From: Diphasiastrum complanatum
Taxonomy: Eukaryota; Streptophyta; Lycopodiopsida; Lycopodiales; Lycopodiaceae
Direction of reading: 5' to 3'
DNA: 64,000 nucleotides
Assembly: GCA_029204225.1 (NCBI GenBank)
Contig: CM055113.1
Coordinates: forward strand, 25,354,930 to 25,418,929
The translations under genes and the position numbers were made by a program. Position 1 is the first letter of the stretch. Every line of letters begins with the position of its first letter. Shown in pieces: positions 23,915 through 37,081 of this stretch. Below the pieces are notes generated by a model. It made no database searches and was not told the DNA's origin. It was given only the letters and a program-made list of their open reading frames with translations.

Positions 23915-25074
23915 GATTCTAATGTTTCTTCAACTTTTAGGTTCTGTCCTAAAGCACTTAGCACTCACTTTTCTCTCAACAAATGATAGATAAAGAGATC
24001 TATGAAGATTTAGGACCCTAAAACACTTCTATCTTGAACCTAGATGGTTTCCAAGCATAGAAAGGAAGATTGAAACACATGCAACACTTTGCACACACTA
24101 AGAATGGATTACAAAATCAAACCAACCTGAACACACTCTTGCTTAAGCTCTCAAACTTTCCAGCAAGTGACCAAATCAAGTTATGGTGTGAAGAGTTACT
24201 TGCATTCTTAGAAAATACCCAAAACTAGGATGCCAAGATTACCTAGTAATGAACAAACTTGATCAACATATGATCAACACACTAAGATATTGATTCAACC
24301 TGTAAAACCACATGTAAACCACACTTCTAAAAGTTTATAAACTCCAGCAAGTGATAAATACAAGATTTAGAGGTGAATGAATGAGCACACTTAGTGAATC
24401 ACAAGACTAGCTTCACTATCTTGTCAAATCTTGGTGCTTAGATGTAGATCTAAGATCACTTCACATGAGAATGTTCCTCAACCTGTTAAGAACCTGAAAA
24501 CACACTTGCATAATGGTTAACACCTTCCAGCAAATGCTCCAATCAAATTACATAAGGAGAGTTACTTACATGCTCAACAAAGTACACCAAAATTTATGCC
24601 AAAATTGATGACAATCTTTACAATATGCTCTTCACAATGGAGCTTACAATATGTTCACCCAAAAAAGGGGATCTTTCATCCAAATGGGAGCTTTGCTCAG
24701 CCTTTAGGAGAATTACAACTCACTCAAAAGAGCATTTTTCATCCACTTAAGGAGAAGTTTCATCCACTTAAGGAGAGTGTTCATCCAAGAATGGAGATTG
24801 TCAACAATAGGATTGAAAAGAACATTGTTAGTATTGAATATGCACAAGCCTCACAATCACAAATGATTAGGTGTTATGATCTGATCCAAAATAGTTTCTT
24901 TTCAGCCTCTGATCTTCAATAGACCTGAAATATGCTTTTGATCCACAAGTTCAACTCACAAAACAAAGGTTAGTAAGATTTGATCAACAAAGCAATGCAA
25001 AATCATGCTAGAACTTGATCAAACATCCAAATATCACCAAAAATGGAATACTTACTATAAATAGAAGCCAACCA
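23915..25074 (-). other. Copia-2 untranslated leader with tandem repeats
   Basis: A 1.16-kb leader between the PBS and gag. It includes three imperfect repeats starting near 24125, 24297 and 24480, each with AACCTG, then CACACTT, then CCAGCAA(G/A)TG. It also holds a short cluster of 'catccacttaaggaga' units around 24740-24790. I see no gene here. Such leaders hold packaging and translation signals in this group. Confidence 0.7.
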
Positions 25075-25086
25075 GCTCTGATACCA
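25075..25086 (-). promoter_or_regulatory. Primer-binding site of Copia-2
   Basis: The minus strand reads TGGTATCAGAGC, complementary to the 3' end of plant initiator tRNA-Met. It directly abuts the LTR end at 25087 and primes minus-strand cDNA synthesis. Confidence 0.93.
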
Positions 25087-25740
25087 TGTGAAAAATACAG
25101 ATCCTAAGTGGATCTAAACTCCAAGATCATTGGCTTGAATGCTTGCACTCCAAACTACATAAGCTAGGAATTGGCAACACATTCTATGCTACCTAGAATG
25201 CAAAGAACTTGATCAAAAAGCATTTATCACAAATGGAAACTTCCATAAACATCAAGTGCGGCCCAAAATAGCATTATACAGTCCATAATACATCAGCCTA
25301 TCACTTTTGGAAAGCACCTAAGATCATACACAATAGCTTAAAGACAATACACACAACAATGCTCTCAATGGAGGAAGAAACAATGACAATGATCTATTGA
25401 TCTCAATGAAGCATACAAAAGGTTTCTCCAACCTGTTCTCCACGAATTTCAGCCTAATATAGGTGAGAGAGATGACTCTTTCTCCTCTCTCTAGAACTTA
25501 GGACCCAATTTTAGGACACCAGTAACCTAAAATAGCCAATTTTGGCCTATATGTCCAAATAACATGATTTTAGTGTCATTTAGAAGGTCCCAAAGTTTGA
25601 GACTTCTTCAACATGAAATATATACTAGAATAAAAGTATCTAGGTCTCTTTCACACGTGTGAAAGGTTAGATCCAATACTATGTACAAAAATTGCCAATT
25701 TAGGCCTCAAACTAGCTAGGAAATGTTGACAATTTTCACA
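25087..25740 (-). repeat. 5' LTR of Copia-2
   Basis: 654 bp, the same length as the 3' LTR, ending CAATTTTCACA followed by target-site duplication TTCGA (25741-25745). It would carry the promoter for the element. Confidence 0.95.
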
Positions 25741-25870
25741 TTCGAACCATTAGGCTTTGATGATTGATTCCTTACCCTCGGTGCAAGAAGTACACCTAAA
25801 ATGTCCAAATCAACTGTATCGTGACAAAGATCACAACTGATTATATATCTTAGAAGTGACAAAATTTCCA

Positions 25871-26649
25871 GAATTCACACATGTGGGGAATGTCCACAAG
25901 AGTGACTGATCTTAATTAAGCTTTGTGATTGGCACTATAACCTGATTCTCGATTGATCAACAAAATCTAGTTAAGAAGAAATGGCTAATCCACAATCTAG
26001 CATGCTAATCAATAGAATATAATAGCAATGAATCAAAGAATGAAAAAATACAAGATTTCAGTGTATGAGCATTAGCCTCAACATGAGTTAGAGAGAGAGA
26101 GCTAGAGAGATAACAAGCAATATATGTTTAGATCCGAAATGGCATGAGATAGCTACAAAACTTTGGTTCTTCATCATTGATTGTGTGGAGAGCTACACAT
26201 ATTTATGGAGATTGAGGTAGCTCGAGGTAGAAGTATATCTATCCATTCCAAAATGACATCTTAAGTGACATCTAGAGTCTATGTGACATTTGTCACTTGT
26301 CATGCATGAAATTCTACCAACTTTTTACAAGTGTACTAGTTCTAACTAGAAATGTCCAAATCATCGTGCATGTGTCCATTAAACTTTGTGCATGCCTTGA
26401 ATGTCACTATGGATCACTTACAATTATTGCATGTGAGTTGCCACGAGTTTCTACAAGCATAATCATGCTAATTCTATGTCTACAAACTATATGCAAGTTG
26501 CATTTATCAAACTAGATAATACATAACCATGTAGCTCGAGTTCTATGTAGCCCAAACTTGGCATTTTGCATTAATGAGCTACATACTTGCATGGTACAAC
26601 ATTTGTAGCAAGCCAAGAGATCAGTATGGATTGTTTTTCAATTTTAACA
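25871..26649 (-). repeat. Probable 3' LTR of Copia-3
   Basis: The right edge (26649) follows a polypurine-like stretch next to RNase H, as in Copia-1, and reads TGTTAAAATTG on the minus strand. The left edge near 25871 is approximate and rests on an ending, ACATGTGTGAATTC, that resembles the Copia-1 LTR end. The interval 25746-25870 to its left is unassigned. Confidence 0.55.
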
Positions 26650-29545
26650 CTCCTCCTAATAATGATCTATATTGATTTGAACATGGATGTTCGTATCACT
26701 CCAAGGTTGGCTCTATTCTTGTTGAAGGAACTTTTGCTCAAAGGTTTGGTGAGCATATTTGTAATGCAAGATGATGTGTCGATGTGCTCCAATTTGATTT
26801 CACCTTCAATGAGCTTTTCTCTCACAAAGTGATGTGCAACTTCGATATGTTTGCTCCTTGCATGGAATATTGGGTTGTTGGCAAGGGCTTGAGCTAAAAC
26901 GTTGTTACACATGATCATAGGTATATTTTCTTCTATAATTATCTTTATCTCCACTAGTAACCTTTTGATCCAAAGCAGTTCCTTTGTTGTTGTAGTGAGC
27001 GCCTTGTACTCAGCTTCACATGATGAGAGTGATAGAGTATCTTGTTTTTTGGAAAGCCAAGATATCAACTTTCCTCTGTAGATATTTGATCTGCTCTATC
27101 ACTTGCAAAATCCATGTCAGAATAAGCAATAATAGAAAGATCTTCACTTTTATACAATAAACCAAAATCAAAAGTTGAAGATATATATCTAAGCACTCTC
27201 TTGGCCTTTTTCCAATGATCAACTGAAGGATTTTGCATAGCCTGGCTCAACTTATGAACACTAAAGCTTATGTCAGGTCTACTTATTGTGAGCCAAATTA
27301 AGGAGCCTATAAGACTTCTAAAAAGTGTGATGTCCTCGAAGGTCTTTCATCACCTTTGTTAGAGTCCTTTACATTTTGCTCCATAGGTGTTTCTATAATC
27401 TTACAATTCAACATATTGAACTTTTTTAACATTGAAAGAGCATACTTAGATTGACATACAAAAGCTTTTTCTTTAAGAAAGTCAATCTCTAATCCTAGAA
27501 TATAGTGAATTTTTCCAAGATCTTGCATCTTGAACTCTTTTCCAAGTGCAATCTTGGTTTCCTCAACTAACTTGATACAACTTCCTGTCAGAATGATATC
27601 ATCAACATAAATAAGAAGGATGACAATATCTTTATCAGAAAACTTGACATATAAGGAAGGATCATAGTTACTAAGATTAAATCCTAGTGACTCAAGAAAG
27701 GTGTCAAGTCGAGAATACCATGACCTTGGAGCTTGCCTTAATCCATATAAGCTTTTGAAGAGCAAGCAAACTTTTCCCTCATCATGGATGAACCCAATAA
27801 GTTGATCCATATAGATCTCTTCTTCTAGATAGCCATTTAGAAGTGCATTAGAAACATCTAGTTGAAGAATTTGCCAATTGAAAAAACAAGCAAGAGAAAT
27901 TATGATTCTAATTGACACCATCTCTGCAACTAGGGCAAAGGTCTCCTCATAATCAAGTCCATATACTTGAGCAAAGCCTTTAGCACAAAGCCTAGCCTTG
28001 TGCCATCTTGATTATACTTGACTCGAAAAACCCATTTGCAACCAATGGTATTCTTGTTGGATGGAAGATCCACAAGCTCCCATGTATTATTGGCCATCAA
28101 ATCATCATATTCTTCCTTCATGGCAAGGTACCATTCCTTTGAGTTGATAGCATCATATACATCCTTCGGCTCCTCATGAGAAATAAAATAGGCACAATTA
28201 GTGGAGTTGATTTCCACTTGCTTTCCTCTATCTTCATAGGTAAGCCTTCTAGGCTCCGATCTATCTCTTTGAGATCTCCTTGGTGAAAAAATTCGAGGTG
28301 ACTCCTCCTCAAATCTCGGCCCCATCTCTCCATGATGATCTTCAAGGGTGATGATTGGAGTATCTTTGTGAGAATCTTTGAACTCAGCCTTCTCAAGAAT
28401 GTATTTTTGATCTTCATGGAATATCACATCTCTACTCTCAATTGTAGTTGAGGTAGAGGGAACATAGATCCTGTAAGCTTTCTTGTTGGATGCATATCCA
28501 ACCATGATTCCTTTAACAGAATTAGGATCATCTCTTTTCCTTGTTTCCAAGGGCATATTAACAAAGCAAGTACAACCAAAAACTCTAAGGTGATCTACCT
28601 TAGGTTTTTTCTGAAACAAGACTTCAAAAGGTGTTTTTCCGACAAGAGCATTGTGAGGTAATCTATTGCACAAATAGTTTGCACAATTTATAGCTTCACC
28701 CCAATATTCAATAGGCAAAGAAGCTGCTACTCAAATTGCTTTAGCACATTCACATAAAGATCTGTTTTTTCTCTCAGCTACTCCATTTTGGGATGGAGAA
28801 TAGGCACAAGAAAATTCTCTCTATATTCCTTCACCTTCACAATAATTATGAAACTTGCTGGAGATATATTCACCTCCTCCATCGCATCTTAAAGCTTTAG
28901 CTTTGCAAGAAAACTGTTTTTCTACATAAGCTTTTAAGATAAGGAAGTGATAAAAAACCATAGCCTTTGAAGAAAGTAGATACAACCAAGTGTATCTAGT
29001 AAAGTCATCAATAAAGGTGACAAAACATGTTGCACCACCAATACTTTTAGAAGAGGAAAAATGTACATCTGAATGTATAAGCTCCAATGGATAAGTAGTC
29101 TTTATAAAGGACTTCTGATATGGCTTCCTGTGTGACTTTGCAATGGCACAAGTCTCACAAGGCTTGAAATCTTTAGAAAGAGATTTTGGAAGACCAATAG
29201 CCTTCTCCTTCTTAACCATAGAAGACATAGATGTAAAGTTAGGATGTCCCAACCTTCTATGCCATAGCTCCTTCTTAGATAACAAAGCAACTTCACAAAG
29301 CTTTGCATTCTCATAAGAATTCAACTTAAAAATTCCACCACATCTAGTTCCATTAGCAAGGATCTCATATTTTCTCTTGATAAAACAAGTATTGGAGTTC
29401 AACTTTACATCACAACCATTATCAAGCAACTTTTCCACACTAATTAAGTTCTTTGTAAGTTTTGGAATGAAAAGAACAATAGAAAGTGCAAGAACTTTTG
29501 AAGAGGCAAGTTTCAATGGAATGTTGCCAATTCCTTCTATAAATA
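26650..29545 (-). pseudogene. Copia-3 polyprotein, decayed and 5'-truncated
   Basis: A close protein relative of Copia-1 on the minus strand. Pieces in order are protease end/preintegrase and integrase (28821-29516), integrase end and reverse transcriptase start (27930-28718), reverse transcriptase with YVDDIILTG (27307-27921), then RNase H in two frames (27065-27250 and 26667-27068). In-frame stops lie near 28735 and 28820. A deletion near 27995 removes the INKHK-type stretch and shifts the frame, and further frameshifts lie near 27340 and 27066. Gag, zinc knuckle, 5' LTR and PBS are missing. The 5' break at about 29545 joins a short dispersed repeat. It is dead and older than Copia-2. Confidence 0.88.
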
Positions 29546-29591
29546 TGTGTGTGTTGATTAGCTGCCAGGTCTAGCATTCTATTGTAAACCC
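29537..29591. repeat. Short dispersed repeat at the Copia-3 break
   Basis: About 55 bp matching 14782-14836 in inverted orientation, including GTCTAGCATTCTATTGTA. It sits exactly where Copia-3 is truncated. Confidence 0.6.
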
Positions 29592-29635
29592 TAAACCCAG
29601 AAAATTGTATATTGAAGGAGAAAAATTGTCAAAGT

Positions 29636-29636
<1 letters not shown>

Positions 29637-29689
<53 letters not shown>
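29637..29689. repeat. (CT)n microsatellite
   Basis: A 53-bp CT run with a single CG interruption near 29667. Confidence 0.95.
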
Positions 29690-31524
<1,835 letters not shown>

Positions 31525-34515
31525 CGCAATTATGACATTGCATTCAAGCTTGCCCTCTATATATGAGAACTGGGTGATGATCATATCGACACACTCAGAT
31601 TTAACTCTTACTAGAGTTATCACTATGTTGCTGCAAGAAGACAATAGAAGAAGTCAAGACACTTTGTCTACTTCCTCCTCTCAAGGTCTATATGTCAACA
31701 AAGGCTCTAAGCGATAGAAGCAGAAAAGCTCCAAGAAGGCTGCAATGAATCAAAAATAGACTCAAAGTCAAGAACAATCATCAAATCCACAGTCGAAGAA
31801 GAAGATGTTTTGTAGGTATTGCAAGCGCAATAACCATGAAATCAAGGATTGTCGAATTTTCCAAGCGAAGAATGCAACCAAGCAACTTGTTCAACAAGGA
31901 AACACAGTTTCATCATCTCCCCAGGTTGAAGTGGACGAAGGCGCATTCATGGTCAAAGATCAAAGCGCAATTTTGGATGATTCATGGTTTCTAAGTTCTA
32001 GAGCAACTCAACACATGACCAATCATCATGAGATTTTCAACTCCTACATGCCTTACGGCACGAAGAAATTTGTTCATCTTGGTGACAATAGTACTCACAC
32101 TACTGAAGGTGAAGGTACTGTAAGATTATGATACTAGCATAATCAATTCAAATTACTATCAAAGGTCTTATATGTTTCAAAACTCTCTACAAATATGTTA
32201 TTAGTAAGTAGAATTACAGATTTAGGTCATAAGGTAGAATTCGAATCTGATCAATGCAAAATTATTGATAGGAGTAATAAGATCCTTGCACTCGGCAAGA
32301 GGCATGATTACTTATATAGATTGACACATTTTATTTTGAGTCTAGTCAAGTCTTGAAAACCTCTGTTCTAGTCAATAAAGCATTACTATGGCATCATCGC
32401 TTAGGACACTTGAATTATGCATATGTTTTGAACATGTCCATACAATTCGTGGTTCTTGATGCCGACTATCCTTCTGGTAAGGTCGATCTCCCTGTCTATC
32501 ATACTTGCATCTTTGGAAGGTAGGCTAAGATTTATTTTAGATCAAACCACAGGCATGCAACAAAAGATCTGTTAGATGTTGTCCATATAGATATATGTGG
32601 ACCTATGCAAACTCCTTCATTTCTAGATGCAAAGTATTTCATTACCTTTATTGATGAATTCTTCAAAAGAACAACTATTTATTTCATTAAACAGAAATGA
32701 GAGGCTTTCATCAAATTCAGACAATTCAAAGAGCATGCTAAGAATCAAACTGGAAAATGAATCAAAGCAGTAAGTTCAGATAACAGGGGAGAATACATCT
32801 CCACCGAACTCAAGGAGTATTGCCTAAGACATTGAGCAACAATACATTACCTCCTATTCGCCTCAATCAAATGGTCTTGCTGAGAGAAAGAACAGAACCT
32901 TAGTTGAATCAGCAAAGTGCATGTTATCACATGCGACACTTTCGAAGTCCTTATGAGCTAGATTGTTTCAACAACAACCTATATTCAAAACAGATGTCCT
33001 ACTAAAGGTCTCTCAGACAAAACACCATTCGAAGTTTGGACAGGTTCCATACCTTTTTTATCAAACTTACGAGTTTTTGGATGTACTGCTTTTGTGCAGA
33101 TTCCTCGTGATCTCAGAAAGAAGCTCAACTTCCAGAGTATCAAATGTGTTTTCATCAACTGCACTACTTCAGATCAAGCCTACATCTTGTTTGATCCCAT
33201 CGAGTTGAAGATCAGTTTCAAGACCTCAAAGGAAAAGGAAGTCTCCATGTAGCCGACCTATCAGATTCTCTTGACACATTGAACTTTCCAGTTCCTCAGT
33301 CAACTACTCTCATTGAAGGTCCAAGCTCTTCTTCTTTTGAGGAACAATAAATCAACGGTGAATTAGAAGTTGATGATGTTACAGATCAGCACCTACAGTA
33401 TGATGAAAATGTTCAACTTCCTCTATTACCCAGAAGATCATCAAGGAGTAGCAGATCACATGTGAGGTATATCAATGAGTCTGCAGCCCATCTTGTTTAG
33501 GAACCGATGTCTGTCCAAGAGGCACTCAGTCAGTCCGATTCAGATCTTTGGAAAGAAGCTATGGATGAAGAGCATTCATCTCTTATCAAGAACCAGACAT
33601 GGACAGTTGTCAAATTACCTGCTAGCAAAAACGTAGTTGATTACAAATGGATTTTCAAAGTCCAGTACAATGCAGATGGAAGCATCAACAGTAGAAAGAC
33701 ACGACTTGTTGTCACAGGATTTTCTCAGGTATACAATGTCGATTACACTCAGACCTTCAGTGCAATAGTCAAGCATTCTTCTATCTGACTTTTGCTATCA
33801 TTTGCCGCTACAACAGATTTGGAAATACATCAAATGGATGTACAGACAACATATCTTAATGGAGTTATCGAAGAAGACATTTACATGGTGCAATCATGTG
33901 TGTAAATTCCATAAGGCACTTTATGGCTTGAAGCAATCTGCTCGAGCATGATTTCAAAGGATCAATACTTTTCTTATTGATCACGTCTACACATCTACCT
34001 CTTCAGATTCAAATGTTTACTTCAAAGCAGTGAAATAGTCTTTTACCGTTATCACTTTATACGTGGATAATACATTGCCTTTCAACAATAGTACCGATCT
34101 GATAAAGGAGGAGAGGATGATGCTATCTTTCGAATTTGACATGACCGATCTGGACAAAGCTCATTTTTTCCTTGGTATACAAATCCACAGAGACAAAAAA
34201 TAGAAGGTGGTCTACATTACACAAAAGAGGTACATCTACAACATGTTAGTCAGATATAATCTGATTAATTGCAAGTTAGCTCCCTCACCAATGGAACCAG
34301 GTCTCAAATTTTCAAAGGACCAGTGTCCCCAAACAATTCATGAGAAGCAGCAGATGTGTGAGTATTCTTACCATTCTATTATAGGATCTCTTATGTATGC
34401 CATGATCTGTACCATGACAGACATAGCTTTTGCAGTCAGCTCTCTCAGTCAATTTATGACTAATCTTGGTGTAACACATTGGAAGGCTCTTATCAGAGTC
34501 ATGAGATATCTTTGA
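31525..34515 (+). pseudogene. Copia-4 polyprotein, heavily decayed
   Basis: A different Copia lineage from Copia-1 to -3. The visible order is the Gag end (LPSIYENWVMI, 31532-31717), zinc knuckle CRYCKRNNHEIKDC (near 31808-31850) and protease, where the usual DSGA is SSRA, so the catalytic Asp is lost (31978-32020). Then come preintegrase/integrase in broken frames (32389-33208), including GLAERKNRT, and reverse transcriptase (33507-33788 and on to 34150) with YVDN in place of YVDD. The RNase H side ends at ALIRVMRYL (34515). Many stops and frameshifts. No 3' LTR recognised. Inactive. Confidence 0.85.
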
Positions 34516-34973
34516 GCCATATATATAAACAACTTCTCTTGTTTTTGAGAGGACTCTTGTGCTATTTTTTATGCAAGCACTAGCATTTATCAAAATCGCT
34601 CTCACCTTTTGTGCTATATATTCTAATTCATAATGTGCATGTATATGTATTCTATTACAAAAAAATATTTACATTTGGACATGTGCAACTTCAATTTTCC
34701 TCTGCAAAGAAAGCATCGCCTCTGCAAATGCCATCTTTCTCGTCGTCATCCCCCCGATGCTGCCACCAATCCCCACAGCCATCACTATCGTCCCCTCCTC
34801 CTATGCAAGTTCTTGATCAAGCTGCTCCTCTTGCTCTTGATCAACATGCACATGCAATCATAGGTACTTTGTGAAATTTGAATGCAATGCAATCCTCTTT
34901 AAACTACACAAGTAATTTGTGAAAGTTTAATGCAATGTAATCCTATTTTAACTAAAGAGTAGTTTCAACTAAA
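34516..34973. other. Intergenic, nothing recognised
   Basis: A frame at 34611-34874 encodes a serine/proline-rich stretch without homology I can name. I do not support it as a gene. Confidence 0.4.
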
Positions 34974-35281
34974 ACCATACGGTTTGGGAGTTTTGATTAG
35001 CACTCTACTATGTTCTTTCTTGTTTTTATCCTCGTGTGTGTTATGGTTTTAGGGTTTAGAGTGTGCATGTGCATGTGTGATGCCAATCATTTATGTTTCA
35101 TGATTACCAGTTCATGCTACCCTAATTCGCAGAACCTTGATTTATGTTTCATGCTTACTAGTTTGTGCTACTTTGATTTGTAGGATCTTAACCTAGTCCT
35201 GTTATTTAAATTTACAAGATCATAGTTTATGGGTTGTGTATTGGTTAGGTTTTCATGCTTAGAAATAGAGAATGAGAGATT

Positions 35282-35325
<44 letters not shown>

Positions 35326-35790
35326 ATGAAGGGGTTAAAGATAAGCAAGACTTCCAATTATAGGAAGGTGTGTAGCCCTTGTTTTCTTCCGATATAGGTG
35401 TGTTTCAATGTTTTTTGTTGGAAGATAACTTCCATAAGAAAGCTCAAATGCCATAGGGAGGGAGCATGAGGTGACATTCTGGAATAGAATATAACCATGT
35501 GGTTGGGGAGTTTTGATTAGCACTCTACTATGTTGTTTTTTTATATCCTCGTGTGTGTTATGGTTTTAGGGTTTAGAGTGTGCATGTGCATGTGTGATGC
35601 CATTTGTTTATGTTTCATGATTACCAGTTCATGCTACCCTAATTCGCAGAATCTTGATTTATGTTTCATGCTTACTAGTTTGTGCTAGTCTGATTGGTAG
35701 GATCTTAACCTAGTCCTATTAATTTAATTTACAAGATTATAGTGTATGTGTTGTGTGTTTGTTATGTTTTCATGCGGAGCGAGAGATCTG

Positions 35791-35845
<55 letters not shown>

Positions 35846-36216
35846 AAAGGTAACGAACACTCCCAATTCTAGGAGGGAGCATGTGCTGACATTCTAGAAT
35901 AGGATATAACTGTACGGTTCGGGAGTTTTGAGTAGCACTCTACTATGTTTTTTCTTTTATTTATCCTCGTGTGTGTTATGATTTTAGGGTTAAGAGTGTG
36001 CGTGTGAGTGTGTGATGCCATTCATTTATGTTTCAAGATTACCAGTTCATGCTACCCTAATTCGCAGAATCTTGATTTATGTTTCATGCTTACTAGTTTG
36101 TGCTACTCTAATTTGTAGGATCTTAACCTAGTCCTGTTATTTTAATTTACAAGATCATAGTTTATGTGTTGTGTATTGGTTAGGTTTTCATGCTTAGAAA
36201 TAGAGAGCGAGAGATT

Positions 36217-36272
<56 letters not shown>

Positions 36273-36640
36273 ATGAAAGAGTTAAATGTAACAAACACTC
36301 CCAATTCTAGGAAGGTGTGTAGCCCTTGTTTTCTTCCGATAAAGACGCGGCTGAGATGTTTCTTGTTGGACGATAAGTTCCACGAGAAAGCCCAAATGCC
36401 GTAGGGAGAGAGCATGTGGTGACATTCTGAAATACGATATAACCGTATGGTTCGGGAGTTTTGATTAGCACTCTACTATGTTCTTTTTTTTTTTTATCCT
36501 CATGTGTGTTATGGTTTTAGGGTTTAGAGTGTGCGTGTGCGTGTGTGATGCCATTCGTTTATGTTTCATGATTACCAATTCATGCTACCCTGATTCGCAG
36601 AGTCTTGATTTATGTTTCATGCTTACTAGTTTGTGCTAGA
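34974..36640. repeat. Tandem array of ~0.4-0.5 kb units with GA tracts
   Basis: Four consecutive units begin with a variant of GGAGTTTTGATTAGCACTCT near 34974, 35491, 35907 and 36438 (spacings about 517, 416 and 531 bp). Each carries the 'tcctcgtgtgtgttatgg' and 'catgcttactagtttgtgct' blocks. The first three also carry a GA microsatellite (35284-35322, 35795-35843, 36218-36270). The fourth unit is cut off at about 36640. Open frames inside it are not gene-like. Confidence 0.88.
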
Positions 36641-37081
36641 GTCTGAAGGGTTATTGAAGAGGGCCATGAAGAAGTGTGCATTTTGGCCTTCAACTTCATT
36701 AAAAATTTTCATATTGAAATTGGAGTTGGGTCCCTTCACAAGTGAAGAGTGAAGTTTCTTCAAGGTAAAGAAGCAGTTCAAAAACTAGAAAAGTCCCTAT
36801 TTTTGGGTCCTTTGCCCGTTTTGACCCAAACGAAAGTCTATAACCCCCAAACGAAGGGCACCCGGACTGTACCTGCAAGTATGGTATAGCAAAACAGAGT
36901 GATTGCATCGGAGAAAGTGTTCGTAGTGCACCCTAAGTGATTTCACCATCTCATTGGGTGGAAAAGCGGCGAGTGGCCTGGTAAGGGAAAAAATGCAGGT
37001 CATTATTTTCAACTTCTAACATCATTGTTGGCCTCGACATATTGTTTTTAGCCTACGACAGAAGTTTCAAGCAGTTTTGCG
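36641..37081 (+). other. Probable leader of Copia-5
   Basis: Unassigned sequence directly before the Copia-5 gag start. No primer-binding site or LTR copy was found, so its role is inferred from position. Confidence 0.35.

Larger units (their letters stand above)
19238..25740 (-). mobile_element. Copia-2, recent LTR retrotransposon carrying foreign sequence
   Basis: A 6503-bp element with two 654-bp LTRs (19238-19891 and 25087-25740) that differ at only a few positions I could spot. A perfect 5-bp target-site duplication, TTCGA, lies at 19233-19237 and 25741-25745. The primer-binding site abuts the 5' LTR (25075-25086, complement of TGGTATCAGAGC) and a polypurine tract abuts the 3' LTR (about 19892-19901). 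Gag, protease and integrase are intact, but the reverse transcriptase is cut off after its first motif and replaced by about 1.25 kb of unrelated sequence. It needs reverse transcriptase from elsewhere, yet its LTRs show it moved recently. Confidence 0.92.

Noticed and set aside
34611-34874. Ser/Pro-rich frame after Copia-4
   Set aside because: Low-complexity composition, no supported start context and no homologue that I recognise.
34974-36640. CRISPR-like or telomere-like array
   Set aside because: Units are hundreds of bases long without short spacers, and 'gggttta' occurs only singly. It is a plant tandem repeat with GA tracts.
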